From: Helicobacter mustelae
GTDB lineage: Bacteria > Campylobacterota > Campylobacteria > Campylobacterales > Helicobacteraceae
Assembly (NCBI RefSeq): GCF_900476215.1
Contig: NZ_LS483446.1
Coordinates: 1,512,608 to 1,576,607, forward strand
DNA length: 64,000 nucleotides
Reading direction: 5' to 3'
Shown: in pieces, positions 9,142-17,890 of the stretch
How positions within the stretch are numbered: the stretch's first letter is position 1
Layout of the letters: every line of letters begins with the position of its first letter
Notes under the pieces: model-generated
Told to the model about the DNA's origin: nothing
Seen by the model: the letters and a program-made list of their open reading frames with translations, nothing else
The model's database searches: none
Made by a program: the position numbers and the translations under genes

Positions 9142-9627
9142 TCAAGACAAGATTTTTTCCATGAAAATCGTGGGAAATACTAAAGTCTCCTGACCCAAGC
9201 TCACGATGCAATCCTCCTCTCTCAAGCGCAAAAAGCCTAGTTTTTCATAGAGTTTGCATGCCTTGATTTGAGTTTTGCTCACATGAAGAGAGATCTTTGC
9301 ATAGCCCTTGGAAAGTGCGTATTGCTCCACAACCCCATAGAGCCTTTTGCCAAGTCCTAGGCCTTGATAGGGGGCGGCTATGTGGAATTTGCAAAGCTGT
9401 GCTTGCATTTTGTCAATGTGAGCAAGCCCGCAGATCCCTATCAGCTTCCCATCATCACTCACCTCCCAAAATTCCCCGCCATTTTTGCGCAGCTCATGGA
9501 CAAAATCACAAATGCTAGGCAGGAGATCCAATCGCTGGATGAATCCCAAAGGATTGTCTGCGATGCGCTTGGCATAAAAGTCTTGTAATTGAGCAAGGGA
9601 TTGAAGGGAGAATGTTTGGATGGTCAT
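9142..9627 (-). CDS. GNAT-family N-acetyltransferase
   Basis: A 161-residue single-domain acetyltransferase. The acetyl-CoA loop motif YQGLGLGKRL (about residues 98-107, Q/R-x-x-G-x-G/A) and the following C-terminal KLYEKLGFLRL segment are typical of GNAT enzymes. The ATG at 9627 has AGGAAAA upstream; a longer frame would start inside a terminator hairpin and add an implausible hydrophobic tail. The acceptor is unknown; amino-acid, peptide or small-amine acetylation are all possible. A possible -10 (TATAAT, minus strand 9663-9658) precedes it. Confidence 0.82.
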   Translation of the reverse strand: MTIQTFSLQSLAQLQDFYAKRIADNPLGFIQRLDLLPSICDFVHELRKNGGEFWEVSDDGKLIGICGLAHIDKMQAQLCKFHIAAPYQGLGLGKRLYGVVEQYALSKGYAKISLHVSKTQIKACKLYEKLGFLRLREEDCIVSLGQETLVFPTIFMEKILS

Positions 9628-9704
9628 GGTTTTCCTAGATTTGGGGATATCGGGGGGATTATAAAAAAATAAGGAAAATAGGAAAAAAATTAAAAAAGTA
9701 AGCA

Positions 9705-9810
9705 ATAAAAATCCCCCGCTTTTTGGGCGGGGGCAAAACATAAGGAAGACAATGTAAAAACTAAACTTTATTACTTTAGATGACTACAAATGCTATGCTT
9801 TTTGTAGCAC
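9705..9810 (-). ncRNA. Candidate small RNA with terminator and nearby Fur box
   Basis: On the minus strand a TATAAT (9822-9817) is followed by a possible transcript of about 105 nt. It opens with a CTACAAA/TTTGTAG stem (9807-9801 with 9790-9784) and ends in a perfect 7-bp GC hairpin (9733-9727 with 9719-9713) followed by ATTTTTATT, a canonical rho-independent terminator. No gene upstream needs this terminator: algC ends 170 bases before the promoter. No short reading frame stands out. Family not recognised. Confidence 0.5.
9713..9733 (-). terminator. Strong rho-independent terminator (minus strand)
   Basis: CCCCCGC / GCGGGGG perfect 7-bp stem with a 7-base loop. Reading on the minus strand it is followed by ATTTTTATT. 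It closes the candidate small RNA and insulates the downstream GNAT gene. Confidence 0.75.
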
Positions 9811-9852
9811 GACGGAATTATAACAACTCTTAGCTTAAATTAATATAAAAAA

Positions 9853-9867
9853 TAATAATGATTATTA
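9853..9867. promoter_or_regulatory. Exact 7-1-7 Fur box
   Basis: TAATAATGATTATTA matches base for base the holo-Fur 7-1-7 consensus of H. pylori (TAATAAT-n-ATTATTA). It lies about 30 bases upstream of the minus-strand -10 element of the candidate small RNA and 105 bases after the algC stop. It is the only perfect match noticed in the window. Confidence 0.7.
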
Positions 9868-9971
9868 TAAAATATTCTTTGGCTTAGAAATGCACCCAAA
9901 AACACGGGAAAATTCTCGCTGCCAAATTCAACCTAGCCCCCTACTGCCAACTTCAAGCCAAAAGCTTAAAA

Positions 9972-11345
9972 CTAAGATTCCAAGAGCTTGAGCAATGCCT
10001 TTTTGTATTCCATCGCCAGGGCTTCATTTTCGGCTTCAAATCTTGTGACAAGCACGGGTGTAGTATTGCTCGCTCGCACCAATCCCCAACCCTTTTCAAA
10101 GACCACCCGCACCCCATCAATAGCAATAATCTCTACGATTTTAGGAAATCCTAGGGGTGGATTTTTTAGCCTTTGGTGCAAGGAGGCGATTTTTTCAAAT
10201 TTCTCCTCCTCTGTGGTGGGAATTTTTTCCTCTGGAGTGGCATAGACCTTGGGTAATTGCGCAATAACATCCTCCAGCTCTTTGGGAGACTTTTTGGCAA
10301 ATAGCTCTAGTGCCCTTAGCCCCGCATAAGTGGCATCATCATAGCCATAATAACGATCATGAAAGAAAATATGCCCGCTCATCTCCACGGCCAAATCCGC
10401 GCCCAATTCCTTGAGCTTGACCTTTAGATTGCTATGGCCAGTTTTGTACATGAGACCCTTGCCAAATGCATTGATGGCATCATACATCACTTGAGAGCAT
10501 TTCACCTCGCCGATAATGAGGGGATTTGGCTTATTTTGTGCGATTTGTTTGGCAAACAAAATGCCCAATTCATCGCCCTTGAAATGATGATTTTGCGTCA
10601 GTAGCGCAATCCTATCCCCATCCCCATCAAAGGCAAGACCAATGGGCAAATCCTGAGTGCGCATCAAATCCTTGAGATCTTTTAGGTTTTTTTCTTCACT
10701 GGGGTCAGGATGATGATTGGGAAAAGTTCCATCAGGATTGGCATAGAGGCTTTGATGATGGATGCCTAGATTTTCCAAAATCCTCTCCATTCCCAAGCCC
10801 GCTACGCCATTGCCATAATCTAGCGCGATTGCATAGGGGAAATTTTCAAGACTTTGAAAATGCGTGCTCAAAAATGCCACATATTGGCTCAGCGCATCCA
10901 CACAAACCCTATCCCTACTCCTAGGAATGGCAACAAGATTGCTTGATTCTATCTCTTGGCGCAGGCTTTGGATTTGGCTTCCATAAAAGGGCTTACGATC
11001 AATGGTAATCTTGAAGCCATTGTACTCTGGTGGGTTGTGAGAGCCTGTAATCATAATGGAGCTTGTAGCACAAATCCCATCAATCTCATGATAGGTGCAA
11101 AAATATGCCACAGGTGTGGGGACCATGCCAATCTCTACTACATCCACCCCGCCATGCTCAAGCCCTGCACCCAGCCACTCCAAAAGTTCCTGGCTATGCA
11201 CGCGCGCATCAAAACCTACAAAAACAATTCTTTGTCCCTGGGAGAGGATTCTCTGCCCCACAAAAACCCCAATGGCAAAAACGTGATTCCTTGTCAAATC
11301 TTTTCCAAAGATGCCCCGAATGTCATATTCTCGAAAAATACTCAT
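9972..11345 (-). CDS. algC: Phosphomannomutase/phosphoglucomutase (AlgC type)
   Basis: A 457-residue alpha-D-phosphohexomutase interconverting hexose 1- and 6-phosphates for lipopolysaccharide and glycoconjugate precursors. The phosphoserine loop SSIMITGSHNP has the active Ser at 102. The metal loop FDGDGDR and the sugar-specificity loop EMSGHIFF, with the C-terminal phosphate site around RASNTTP, are all present. It starts one base after the pflA stop, so the two are co-transcribed; the same pflA-algC pair exists in H. pylori (HP1274-HP1275). Confidence 0.93.
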   Translation of the reverse strand: MSIFREYDIRGIFGKDLTRNHVFAIGVFVGQRILSQGQRIVFVGFDARVHSQELLEWLGAGLEHGGVDVVEIGMVPTPVAYFCTYHEIDGICATSSIMITGSHNPPEYNGFKITIDRKPFYGSQIQSLRQEIESSNLVAIPRSRDRVCVDALSQYVAFLSTHFQSLENFPYAIALDYGNGVAGLGMERILENLGIHHQSLYANPDGTFPNHHPDPSEEKNLKDLKDLMRTQDLPIGLAFDGDGDRIALLTQNHHFKGDELGILFAKQIAQNKPNPLIIGEVKCSQVMYDAINAFGKGLMYKTGHSNLKVKLKELGADLAVEMSGHIFFHDRYYGYDDATYAGLRALELFAKKSPKELEDVIAQLPKVYATPEEKIPTTEEEKFEKIASLHQRLKNPPLGFPKIVEIIAIDGVRVVFEKGWGLVRASNTTPVLVTRFEAENEALAMEYKKALLKLLES

Positions 11346-11346
11346 G

Positions 11347-13671
11347 TTACTCCTTTAATAAATCTTTGCTTTGAGCGCATAATGTCTTCCACGAGCTCTG
11401 CTCAGCAATATCTGTGCATTGCTTAAGCGTGGCGCTGGCTTGTTTTTTCTTTCCTTGCTTGATCTCTAGATCTGCTTTGATATAGAGCGCTCTTTGTTTG
11501 TTTGGGTCTGATAATTTCTGCGCGATCAATTTGGTGGCCACTTCATAGGCCCTGGCATTGTCTCCACCTTGCTTGAGGGCATCAATGAGCATAAAATCCA
11601 CAAAGGGTGAGTAATCGCTAGAATGCAGGGATTTTTGCAAATCATAGAGCTTGGTGGCATAGACAAGCTTGGCGGAATTAATGATGTCTTTTTGATTTAG
11701 CAATGCAAAATAAACAGAGAGCATTCTTGGATCGTTGGGGAAATTTTGCTCAAGACTTCCATAGATATTCGTGGCTTCAGGGAGATTGGAGAGTGCGAGT
11801 GCATCAAAGAGTGTAAATAAAATATCCTCATATTGCTTTGCATTCTCTGCCCTGGCAATTGCTAGCACATCCCTGCTTGCCAGAATACTATCTTGATATT
11901 TTCCGAGTTTGTAGAGATTTTTGGCATAGCGATAGAGCCAGGGGAGATAGTCCTTGCTGTTTTTGTCTTGGATTTGGGATTTGGCTAGCAAATTTGCTTT
12001 AGCGTTGAGATTGAGCTCATACAAACAATCAAAAGTCTTAAGCTTGTCTTTTATCTCAGAAAAATCAGAAATTTCTCCCAAATATTGCGCTGCAATGGCG
12101 CAGCGATTTTCCTGCATGTCTTGGTTGATAAGCGCGCTCAAAGCGGAATTATAGGGCCCTTTGTCTTGCTTTAAGAGATCCTTCATTGCAAGCACAGCTA
12201 GATAGTCTTTTTCTTTTAGTAGGAGCTCTGCTTTGAGATGTGCGGCTTTTTTTGCCTCTGGGGTGGAGGGATATTTTTGTAAAATCACATCATAGCGATC
12301 GAGTTTTTCTTTAGCACTTCCACTAAGCTCAAAGAGCAAATTATCATCCCTGCGCTGCACTTCCTTTGCACCAACCAATCCATCATATTCCTTGAGATAG
12401 GCCAGATTTGCGACATGAGCGCGATCAAACTGCCCTGCCCCCTCATACAACTCACCTAGCAAAAACAACACTTTTTCATAATTGGCCTCTTGCTTATTGA
12501 TGTGGTCCACAAAATATTGCGCGATTTTTGCAGCAATATCATCCATTTTGTGCTCTTTTAATACGCCTAGGAGATTGAGTGTCTGATCTTGATGCTCTGT
12601 AAAATACTTGGGATTGGCATGAAAACTCTTTTCAAAAAGATCTCTGGCATTTGCTAGGGAATTGCTTTGGATCTCAAATAACGCCCATTCCATGGCGATG
12701 TCCACAGCATCATTGAGATTTTTTGCCTCCTGATAGGCCTGGGAATAATACAGACGCGCAAGTCCGACATTTGAGCCTCCTGCAAACATGTTGGCAATCT
12801 TTATTTTAGAAAGCGCGGCAAATCGATTGCCTGGATATTCATCAATAATGCGGCGATAATAATAATTGGATTCACTAGGAAAGCGCAGGCGCGCATAGCT
12901 ATTAGCTACCAGATACAGCATCTCAGGCACACTGGTGTCTGAGGAATAATTCTTTAGCCAAGCATTGGCATAATCAATGGCGCTATCATAGCGCTTGAGG
13001 TGATAGAGCGCCTTGATTTGAAAAAACAAAAAATCCTTTGCAAAAAGTGTTTTTGGATATTTTTTGAATGCATTGGCGATGTTATTTAATGCAGCGCGAT
13101 AACTTTGAGAATCAACCAAATCCTTGACCTTGAGATATTCCGCATAATCTGCGCCAAGGTTGGTGTTCATAGGATTCTTGTCCACGCCAATTTCACCAAC
13201 AAAGGGGTATTTTTGGCGAGAAAGGGAGATCGGGAAATTGATGCCTAGAGGTTTTTTCTCACTCAAAAACGGCAGCTTTTTTTCATATCCCACAATCTGC
13301 CAGGTACGCGAGAATTTATCGCGCCTTTGGACAAAAAAGCCGCTATCTTGGATGTCATCAGGGATGAAAAGCAGCCTTTGGTGCTTCTTGCTTTTGATGA
13401 TAAGATGGAATTTTTGATCTACCATCTCATAGGAAACCTCAAAAAAATTCGTATCAAAGGGTAGGAATCCAGCCTCTGGTGTTTCTTTGATGATGCACTC
13501 AATGATATCAGAAGAATAATCCTCTCGCGATAGGGTCTGGCAGGCAAAGGGCTTGGCATGAGTGAGAGTGATGATGGAAAAGGGGGAATTTTGCTCCCTG
13601 CCATAAGTGATGTCCACTTTCAGCGCATGCGCCCACACCATCAAAAAGAAAAAGCAAGCAATCTTCCTCAT
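11347..13671 (-). CDS. pflA: Paralysed-flagella protein PflA (periplasmic flagellar-motor disk)
   Basis: A 774-residue periplasmic protein. The signal peptide (MRKIACFFFLMVWAHA) is followed by a beta-rich N-terminal region to about residue 150. Many TPR/Sel1-like helical repeats run to the C-terminus (for example the DSAIDYANAWLKNY and PSESNYYYRRIIDEYPGNRF units). Family knowledge: PflA forms part of the medial disk of the epsilonproteobacterial high-torque motor and is needed for rotation. Identification rests on length, architecture and its place immediately before algC. The ATG at 13671 is preferred over a TTG two codons upstream because it begins the signal peptide. Confidence 0.85.
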   Translation of the reverse strand: MRKIACFFFLMVWAHALKVDITYGREQNSPFSIITLTHAKPFACQTLSREDYSSDIIECIIKETPEAGFLPFDTNFFEVSYEMVDQKFHLIIKSKKHQRLLFIPDDIQDSGFFVQRRDKFSRTWQIVGYEKKLPFLSEKKPLGINFPISLSRQKYPFVGEIGVDKNPMNTNLGADYAEYLKVKDLVDSQSYRAALNNIANAFKKYPKTLFAKDFLFFQIKALYHLKRYDSAIDYANAWLKNYSSDTSVPEMLYLVANSYARLRFPSESNYYYRRIIDEYPGNRFAALSKIKIANMFAGGSNVGLARLYYSQAYQEAKNLNDAVDIAMEWALFEIQSNSLANARDLFEKSFHANPKYFTEHQDQTLNLLGVLKEHKMDDIAAKIAQYFVDHINKQEANYEKVLFLLGELYEGAGQFDRAHVANLAYLKEYDGLVGAKEVQRRDDNLLFELSGSAKEKLDRYDVILQKYPSTPEAKKAAHLKAELLLKEKDYLAVLAMKDLLKQDKGPYNSALSALINQDMQENRCAIAAQYLGEISDFSEIKDKLKTFDCLYELNLNAKANLLAKSQIQDKNSKDYLPWLYRYAKNLYKLGKYQDSILASRDVLAIARAENAKQYEDILFTLFDALALSNLPEATNIYGSLEQNFPNDPRMLSVYFALLNQKDIINSAKLVYATKLYDLQKSLHSSDYSPFVDFMLIDALKQGGDNARAYEVATKLIAQKLSDPNKQRALYIKADLEIKQGKKKQASATLKQCTDIAEQSSWKTLCAQSKDLLKE

Positions 13672-13939
13672 TCCCAAAACCCCATTTGAATTTCGCTAGA
13701 ATACCATAAAAACGCAAAAACATCCACGCCAATGGCTGCTCCCAGCCCCTGTGCATGCCCTGCTTTTGACGGGATTTTGAGTGGAGGGGAGCTGATGTTT
13801 AGGATGCGAGGATTTTGCTGCTTAATGAGTTTTAGCTAGCTCGCGCAAGTTCCCTGCCTTTTGCTACCCTCTGCTTTTTGCCACTCAATTTTTCCCACCC
13901 CCTCCCTAGATTTCTCACTCTAGGTTTTTAGCATAAGCT
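13672..13939. other. Intergenic region between the TonB receptor and pflA
   Basis: About 270 bases with no credible gene. CCTAGA (13905-13910) and TCTAGG (13919-13924) form a hairpin followed by TTTTT on the + strand, 16 bases beyond the TonB receptor stop. It might end transcription reaching it from the left, but no + gene is close. The pflA promoter must lie at 13680-13760; no clear TATAAT was found. Confidence 0.35.
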
Positions 13940-16045
13940 TTAATAGCGATAGATCACCTTCCCACCAAAGTTGATAGGATTGCCAATAGAATAGGCATTG
14001 CCTTTTGCATTATGGATTGCATGAGTGATATAACGCGCATTGGTGAGATTTTGTCCAAAGATCATGAAAGTATAGCGCTTCCTAAAATTGTAAATCAAAG
14101 AGAGCTCTAGCAGCACAAAGGGTTTTTGATACAGTGCACTAGAGCGCGTAAAGTCTTTGATATAGTAGCCTGTAGAAAAATGCAATAGGGAAGTGAGCTT
14201 GAGATTGTGATTTGGGATTTTGAAAAAGTAGATATCTGTCCCGGTGTTTAGAGAAAACAGGGGCGAGAATTTGGGGCGCAGCCCTGAGATATTATAATGC
14301 CCTGTGACCCCCAGTATCGTGATGGTGCCGATGTTTTTTCCTCCTTTGGCAAATCGTGATTCTCCCAGATTGAAGCTCGCAAACAAATCAAAATAATCCC
14401 CCTGGTATTTGAGTGTAAAATCCACGCCATAGGCATAGGCATTACCGATGTTTTTGATACTTTTGTAATACCCATTGCCAGCATATGCCTGTGTGTCTGT
14501 CCGAAAAATGCCATAGAATGCGGTTTTTACCTGCAGCCTATTGCTAAGTGCATGAGTCTTATTCCCTAGCTCTGCGCTATAAATATTTTCTGAACCATAG
14601 GGGATGGTGTCAGTATCTGCAAAAGGAAACTTTGCAAAACCCCCCGGCTTTGTGGAGGTGGAGAGCTGGAGATAAAAGCTGCTTTGTTTTGAAAAATGCC
14701 AAAACAAAGAAAGCCTAGGATTTACTGTGTTGAAAGTCTTGGCATTTGTATAGGGGGCGATGTCAGTGACTGGAGGATTTTTTGAGACGATTCTATTATG
14801 AAAAAGCTGGTAGCGCACCCCTGCGTGCAGTGAAAAAGCACCAAAGGGGAAGGATGCATTGCCAAAAATCGCAAAAGTATTAAGCCGCTCTGCTGCATCC
14901 CAATTCCCGCTATAACCAATTGGTTCTGTAGGGACATTCACCATGCCATTGTCTGTGAGGAGATTTTTGTAATAAATCCCAAACAAAGTCTCCTGCCCAC
15001 CTTTGTAGGTGGTGTGTAGCCTCGCCTCGCCGATGAATTGGGCATTGTTGTAGTAATAGCCATCTTTTTTTTCATTTTGCACATAAATTCCAGGATATTC
15101 ATTTGCAAGGGTGTCCACCTTTTGATAGGCCCCCACAACACTAAGCGTAGAGCTTTTGGTGAAGTATTCCATCTTGAGACTCGCATTCTGGGCATCTAGA
15201 TTCATGAAGGGAGTTTTATTCAAAATCCTATCCTGCACGCCATCAGAAAATTCCTGCCAAGTAATGCCTTGATTATTGGGAAGTGTTAGACTCTTGATTT
15301 GAGACTGAGTGAAAAAAAAATCCTTGCGCGTAAAGGTGTGATAATAACTATAATTTGCATTCAATAGCAGGCTTTCTATAGGCTGATAATAGAGGCTTGT
15401 GCCTGCAATGAGGGATTGCCCTGGGTTTAGCATTTTTTTGGTCACGGGGTCTTTGATAAAGCCATTGTCATAGATGTAGCGAAAATTTCCCTTGCCCCAA
15501 AGCTTGTCCTTAATAAGCTCTCTGCCCATTTGTAGATTAATGCCCTGCTGCAGACGCGAGCCCTGCAAAGATGCAAGGGCATAGGGTTTTTTCATAGGGT
15601 TTTTGGAAGTGATAGAAATGATGCCAAGTGGTGCATTTTCTCCATAAAGTAGCCCCTCGCTTCCATTAATAAGCTCGATATTCTCTACATCCCCCAGGGT
15701 TTGGATAAGAAAGCTTGGGCTCTGAGGAATGCCATCTACATAGAGCCCGAGAATGGAGGAATAATAATCCGGACTAGAAACCCCACGATAAGAAATCATA
15801 GGGAAGGTATCTGCGCCTCGGGAATAGATGTGGAGATTGGGGAAAATTCGCCCCAATTGCTCCGTGGTTTTGATGGTGTATTTTATGAGTTCTTTTCCGG
15901 TGACTTTTGAGCTAGAGCGCTCTTTTTCTACTTTACTTTCATTTCCTGCTTCTGAGGTGGTCTGTATGCGCTCTAGGCTCGCCTCCTGCGAAAAAAGTGG
16001 AGTAAGAAACAATGGCGGTAAAAATATTTTTGTGAGATTTTTCAT
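13940..16045 (-). CDS. TonB-dependent outer-membrane receptor, predicted thiamine/precursor importer
   Basis: A 701-residue outer-membrane receptor. The signal peptide (MKNLTKIFLPPLFLTPLFS) is followed by a TonB-box-like segment (ASLERIQTTSEAG). A plug domain (about residues 45-150, with SRGADTFPMISYRGV and a NGSEGLLYGENAPLGIISI end) precedes a 22-strand-type barrel finishing in the aromatic-terminal KVIYRY. The ATG at 16045 has AAGGAAC upstream. The leader contains a TPP riboswitch immediately after a TATAAT, so expression is expected only when thiamine pyrophosphate is low. That predicts uptake of thiamine or a precursor rather than iron. Receptor identity is solid; the substrate is inferred from the riboswitch. 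Confidence 0.88.
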   Translation of the reverse strand: MKNLTKIFLPPLFLTPLFSQEASLERIQTTSEAGNESKVEKERSSSKVTGKELIKYTIKTTEQLGRIFPNLHIYSRGADTFPMISYRGVSSPDYYSSILGLYVDGIPQSPSFLIQTLGDVENIELINGSEGLLYGENAPLGIISITSKNPMKKPYALASLQGSRLQQGINLQMGRELIKDKLWGKGNFRYIYDNGFIKDPVTKKMLNPGQSLIAGTSLYYQPIESLLLNANYSYYHTFTRKDFFFTQSQIKSLTLPNNQGITWQEFSDGVQDRILNKTPFMNLDAQNASLKMEYFTKSSTLSVVGAYQKVDTLANEYPGIYVQNEKKDGYYYNNAQFIGEARLHTTYKGGQETLFGIYYKNLLTDNGMVNVPTEPIGYSGNWDAAERLNTFAIFGNASFPFGAFSLHAGVRYQLFHNRIVSKNPPVTDIAPYTNAKTFNTVNPRLSLFWHFSKQSSFYLQLSTSTKPGGFAKFPFADTDTIPYGSENIYSAELGNKTHALSNRLQVKTAFYGIFRTDTQAYAGNGYYKSIKNIGNAYAYGVDFTLKYQGDYFDLFASFNLGESRFAKGGKNIGTITILGVTGHYNISGLRPKFSPLFSLNTGTDIYFFKIPNHNLKLTSLLHFSTGYYIKDFTRSSALYQKPFVLLELSLIYNFRKRYTFMIFGQNLTNARYITHAIHNAKGNAYSIGNPINFGGKVIYRY

Positions 16046-16102
16046 GATTTGTTCCTTATGATGAAAATAATGAACAAATGAAGGGGGTGTTTGAGTGGGT
16101 TT

Positions 16103-16189
16103 AAGTATTCCCGACGCTGGCATTATCCAGATCCGGTGCGGTCTAAGCTATGAGCTTACTCTCAACCTATTCATAGGCTCCCGTCACTT
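16103..16189 (-). promoter_or_regulatory. TPP riboswitch (THI box) in the leader of the TonB receptor gene
   Basis: Reading the minus strand, the conserved blocks occur in order: ACGGGAGCC, then GGTTGAGAG (the CUGAGA-type J3-2 element), then CCGGATCTGGATAATGCC followed by AGCGTCGGGAA. This is the pyrophosphate-sensing helix and the highly conserved closing segment. An AAGT/ACTT outer P1 stem joins the ends. A further TGAGTG (16200-16195) can pair with CACTCA (16097-16092), extending P1 or forming a switch. A TATAAT on the minus strand (16205-16200) puts the start of transcription at about 16193, right before the aptamer. About 57 bases separate aptamer and start codon. Confidence 0.93.
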
Positions 16190-16199
16190 GTAGGCACTC

Positions 16200-16205
16200 A
16201 TTATA
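16200..16205 (-). promoter_or_regulatory. Promoter -10 element of the riboswitch/TonB receptor transcript
   Basis: Perfect TATAAT on the minus strand, ending about 7 bases before the predicted 5' end of the TPP aptamer leader. The spacing leaves almost no sequence upstream of P1, as in most TPP-controlled leaders. Confidence 0.65.
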
Positions 16206-16415
16206 ACAAAAATCCCCCTGCGCGCTCAAAAAATTTCAAAATTCTAGCTGCTATGGGAAATCTCACACACCTGCGTGGAAACTCGCAAAATTTATGCGCT
16301 TTATCAAAATTGGATGCTTGCAAGGAAGATTGCTTGCTTGTGGAGGGGGAACTCAAGAGAAAATAAAAAACACCATGCAAAGATGCAAAAAATTCACACA
16401 AAAAGCCCTCTTGTG

Positions 16416-17624
16416 CTAGCTCCTATAATCTGCATTAATCTTGACATACTCATAACCCAAATCACAGCCATAAGCAAGATAACTCCCCTCTCCCATGCCC
16501 AGATCACATTCAATCAAAAAGCTCTCCTGCTGCATTTTTTTGCCAGCCCTTGCCTCGGTTTCTTTGTCAAAATAAATCTCTCCGCAATCATACACCAGCA
16601 CGCCGCCAATACGGATTTTTAGCAGATTCGCATCGCATTTCACACCACTAGCTCCAATAGTAGAGGCGATACGCCCCCAATTAGGATCCCCACCAAAGAT
16701 CGCAGTTTTTACAAGCAAGGAATTACTCAGAGCCTTGGCAGCGCGCTCTGCTTCTGCATCACTCCATGCAGAATTTATCTTGAATCCCACAAGCTTAGTA
16801 GAGCCCTCGCCATCGCGCACAATGTCCTTGGCTAGCTTTTCTAGCGCCATGACCAAAACTTCTTCAAAAATCTCCTCTTGCACCTCCACATCCTCACTGC
16901 AAAAGAGCATCACGCTATCATTGGTGCTCATATCTCCATCCACGCTGATTGTATTGAAGGTTTTTTTCACGGCCCTCTCTAACAGACTTTGAGCATTGTT
17001 TAGCCTTGCATCTGTGGTGATGTAGCAAAGCATTGTGGCCATGGAGGGCTGAATCATCCCCGCACCCTTTGCCATTGCTCCAATGCGAAATTTCTTACCC
17101 AAAGAATCGATTACTTCAAAAGCGATTTCTTTTGCATAGCGATCGGTGGTCATAATCGCGGTTGCCGCACGCTCATGTCCAGATTCATCGCGCTTCTCCA
17201 AATAGATTTGGTCAAAACTAGAGAGAATTTTTTCTTTTGGCAGGTGATAGCCAATCACGCCCGTGGAAGACATGATGGGATTTTGGATCTGGGGGAATTT
17301 TTTTTGCAATGCAGAGAGAATCTCATACACATCCTCTAGCCCTCTTTTCCCCGTCATCGCATTGGCATTTTTGGTATTGATAAGGACAAAATTACTCTTT
17401 TTGCCCGACACATTTTCCAAAAAATGCAAAATAGGCGCGGCTTTGAAGGCATTTTGAGTAAAAAGCGCGTACACACAGCAGGGAATTTGCATGTAGATAT
17501 AGCCAACATCTAGGGCTGCCCTGCCCTCTTTATCCAGCTTCCCAAGCCCTGCGCAATACCCATCTGCAAGGAATCCTCTTGGCGCGCACACCCCCCCTTT
17601 GATGGGGAAAATCTTGTATTCCAT
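16416..17624 (-). CDS. argJ: Bifunctional glutamate N-acetyltransferase / ornithine acetyltransferase
   Basis: A 402-residue ArgJ. It transfers acetyl from N-acetylornithine to glutamate, and in bifunctional forms also uses acetyl-CoA, in the cyclic arginine pathway. The self-cleavage site is visible as [14 protein letters not shown], with the nucleophile Thr197 after Ala196. AIMTTD (about 157-161) and the GDPNWGR segment are typical. The ATG at 17624 has a good AGGAAAGGA site; a longer frame upstream lacks one. H. pylori is generally considered to lack arginine biosynthesis, so this marks a different species. No other arg gene is nearby. Confidence 0.94.
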   Translation of the reverse strand: MEYKIFPIKGGVCAPRGFLADGYCAGLGKLDKEGRAALDVGYIYMQIPCCVYALFTQNAFKAAPILHFLENVSGKKSNFVLINTKNANAMTGKRGLEDVYEILSALQKKFPQIQNPIMSSTGVIGYHLPKEKILSSFDQIYLEKRDESGHERAATAIMTTDRYAKEIAFEVIDSLGKKFRIGAMAKGAGMIQPSMATMLCYITTDARLNNAQSLLERAVKKTFNTISVDGDMSTNDSVMLFCSEDVEVQEEIFEEVLVMALEKLAKDIVRDGEGSTKLVGFKINSAWSDAEAERAAKALSNSLLVKTAIFGGDPNWGRIASTIGASGVKCDANLLKIRIGGVLVYDCGEIYFDKETEARAGKKMQQESFLIECDLGMGEGSYLAYGCDLGYEYVKINADYRS

Positions 17625-17890
17625 TCCTTTCCTTTGTGATTTTGTCGATTCTATCACATATCCTTTTGCTTTTTGAGATTTTTTCAATACAATTAGGCTT
17701 TATCTGATGCGATAGCTATGCCCACGCTGCGCGAGAAATCCTGCGCACACCTTGGAATGAAAGATGCTTGCATTCCCAGAAATTTCAAAAATCCCAGCCA
17801 GGGATTGTGGGCAGGTTGAGCATGCACTAATTTTGAATCAACACAGGCTGCCACAGAGGCCTTGGCTTGAGAGTGAACAAGGGGGTGAAT
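17625..17890. other. Divergent promoter region between argJ and the repeat-protein gene
   Basis: About 265 bases hold the promoters of both divergent genes. No clear TATAAT is visible for the + gene; AT-rich sequence occurs at 17680-17705. No RNA gene or other reading frame was recognised. Confidence 0.35.

Noticed and set aside
9628..9741. N-terminal extension of the GNAT gene
   Set aside because: It would begin inside the terminator hairpin of the candidate sRNA and adds a low-complexity Phe/Leu tail; the ATG at 9627 has a good ribosome site.
13905..13929. Terminator for the TonB receptor
   Set aside because: The hairpin's T run is on the + strand, the wrong direction for the minus-strand receptor gene.
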